Under the pieces are notes generated by a model. It saw only the letters and a list, made by a program, of their open reading frames with translations. It was not told where the DNA came from and did no database searches. Positions 50,167 to 51,165 of a stretch of 51,165 nt of DNA are shown here, piece by piece. The translations under genes were made by a program, and so were the position numbers. The number at the start of each line of letters is the position of its first letter. The stretch's first letter is position 1. Source of the DNA: a virus; the IMG/VR virus record IMGVR_UViG_3300046369_000533, positions 1 to 51,165 of that record, one strand, 5' to 3'.

Positions 50167-50510
50167 TATATTTCTAATGCTATTTCAATTTTGGAAGAAC
50201 TACGTAATTGTTCATATTGAATATAAAAATCATTTACAACTTCAAAATATCTATCAGATATAGTTTCCAATAATTTAGGAATGTCATTTATCTTAATCGG
50301 TAAATTATTTCTATCAAGAATAACAATTGTTGTCTTATTCTGTTGAACCGCATAATTCAAGAACCCAATAAGTTCTTGAGTTATATCAAACGATCCGCCA
50401 TTTTCATGATGTATTAGCGCACTTGAAGTTTTATCTTGCATAACCTTTTTATTAAGGTTGAAAGTGCGCATTGTATTTCTGTAAGACAGTATATCTTTTA
50501 TATCTTCCAT
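50166..50510 (-). CDS. Phage protein of unknown function beside the structural gene
   Basis: A 114-residue protein with a strand-helix pattern (TTIVILDRNNLPIKINDIPKLLETI) and no motif I recognise. It is the first gene of the minus-strand unit that contains the glycosyltransferases, has GGA 8 bases before its ATG, and lies under a good promoter. Its stop overlaps the next start by one base. Confidence 0.68.
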   Translation of the reverse strand: MEDIKDILSYRNTMRTFNLNKKVMQDKTSSALIHHENGGSFDITQELIGFLNYAVQQNKTTIVILDRNNLPIKINDIPKLLETISDRYFEVVNDFYIQYEQLRSSSKIEIALEI

Positions 50511-50539
50511 TACATAATTCCATTATATTAATACTTGTT

Positions 50540-50568
50540 ATAGTATCATGATAAGGTTAAAATGTCAA
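50540..50568 (-). promoter_or_regulatory. sigma70-like promoter for the island
   Basis: On the minus strand TTGACA (50568-50563), 17 bases, TACTAT (50545-50540). It starts a run of overlapping genes that continues at least to 43893 and perhaps further. Confidence 0.75.
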
Positions 50569-50584
50569 GATAAATTTAAAATAA

Positions 50585-51165
50585 TTAACTATTGATCTCT
50601 GAAATGTCTGATAATACACTGTAGATTGGCATTTCTGTTATAACGCCCAAACCACTAGTGTGTGCATCATCTGCACGTTGCTGTGCTAATACAATAGATA
50701 AATCGCCAATAACATACGATCCATTGGTAGTGCCTATAGGATCTGATCCTGTTACTCCAACACCGCAATAAAAATCATCTACATTATATCCATTATTGAT
50801 ATCATTTATGTCACAATTGGTTAATGTAACATCAATTTCTATACTATCATCACCTGAAAGTTTTGCATATACGGTTAATGAATTTCCAAAGAAACTTGGA
50901 TTTTCTAATTCTGAATAAATTCGTGTATAAATCTGTTGCCATTCAGAAGTTAATCCTGTAAATCCAATACCGGGCGTTCCAATCTGATTAGATGAAACTG
51001 TTTCAGAATGTTTAATAATTATAACACCGATCGAATTAAACAGTTCATTCCAAGCAATACTAGGAATATATAATGGTGCACTATCAATTGACAATTCTGT
51101 AGAAATTCTAATATCGCCGCCTGAATTGAAATGCCATCGTATTGCATCACTGTCAGCAAATGTAG
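50585..51165 (-). CDS. Virion structural-type protein (5'-partial)
   Basis: The reading frame is open to the right edge, so the start lies outside and at least 192 residues are visible. Near the edge the protein reads AIRWHFNSGGDIRIS, followed by a W-x-x-LF segment with GVIIIKHSETV. This R-x-x-FN-x-GG-x-IR pattern is one I associate with tail or fibre-type proteins of marine tailed phages. The rest is rich in Gly, Asn, Thr and strands, as is usual for such proteins. I cannot name the exact component. It marks the boundary between the modification island and structural genes. Confidence 0.6.
   Translation of the reverse strand, partial: TFADSDAIRWHFNSGGDIRISTELSIDSAPLYIPSIAWNELFNSIGVIIIKHSETVSSNQIGTPGIGFTGLTSEWQQIYTRIYSELENPSFFGNSLTVYAKLSGDDSIEIDVTLTNCDINDINNGYNVDDFYCGVGVTGSDPIGTTNGSYVIGDLSIVLAQQRADDAHTSGLGVITEMPIYSVLSDISEINS

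Noticed and set aside
1-51165. tRNA genes
   Set aside because: I looked in the intergenic gaps for a cloverleaf with a TTC-loop and found none I could support. A tRNAscan search of the window would settle this.

Overview
The window is a piece of an AT-rich genome of a large tailed phage with a T4-like replication core. It carries a family B DNA polymerase (partial at the left edge), a gp45-type sliding clamp, a T4 RNase H-type 5' nuclease and thymidylate synthase. Most genes are tightly packed and overlap by 1 to 17 bases. A partial gene at the right edge looks like a virion structural protein. A Gram-negative host is inferred from an encoded outer-membrane-type protein (signal peptide, C-terminal Phe) and an SbmA/BacA-type inner-membrane protein. 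I see no tRNA, rRNA, CRISPR array or insertion sequence, and no gene-free stretch longer than 300 bases.

Left half (1-24127, plus strand): replication genes are interleaved with a 7-deazaguanine pathway (DpdA-like transglycosylase, QueD-like, FolE and QueE-like proteins, with a GT-B glycosyltransferase in the middle). Next come a phosphomannomutase-like HAD enzyme, a membrane-anchored ClpP/SppA-like protease, an SbmA/BacA-like transporter, a MoxR ATPase with a VWA/metallopeptidase partner, an HNH nuclease, several small proteins and thymidylate synthase. Many units start at a sigma70-like promoter (TTGACA, exactly 17 bases, TATAAT-like). Some starts have a T4-late-like GATAAATA or TATAAATA box instead. 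Two or three intrinsic terminators separate units.

Right half (24155-51165, mostly minus strand): an unusually long island of tailoring enzymes. It holds seven radical SAM proteins (four share an N-terminal Cys cluster ahead of the radical SAM core), a QueC-like PP-loop enzyme, three SGNH-type hydrolases, two kinase-like domains, three methyltransferase domains, four GT-A-like glycosyltransferases, a NodU/TobZ-type carbamoyltransferase, a 2OG-Fe(II) oxygenase and several unknowns. It runs up to the partial structural gene. A short plus-strand insert (38319-39710) of small genes with near-duplicate promoters interrupts it.

How it may fit together (inference): the left-hand deazaguanine genes would make and insert a modified guanine in phage DNA, perhaps further glycosylated. 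The right-hand island would build or attach an elaborately modified glycan or peptide, most plausibly on a virion protein or host surface. The QueC-like enzyme could belong to either. The outer-membrane protein, the SbmA-like protein and the periplasmic-type protease suggest that the phage also remodels the host envelope. The radical SAM island is the best candidate for an undescribed system.
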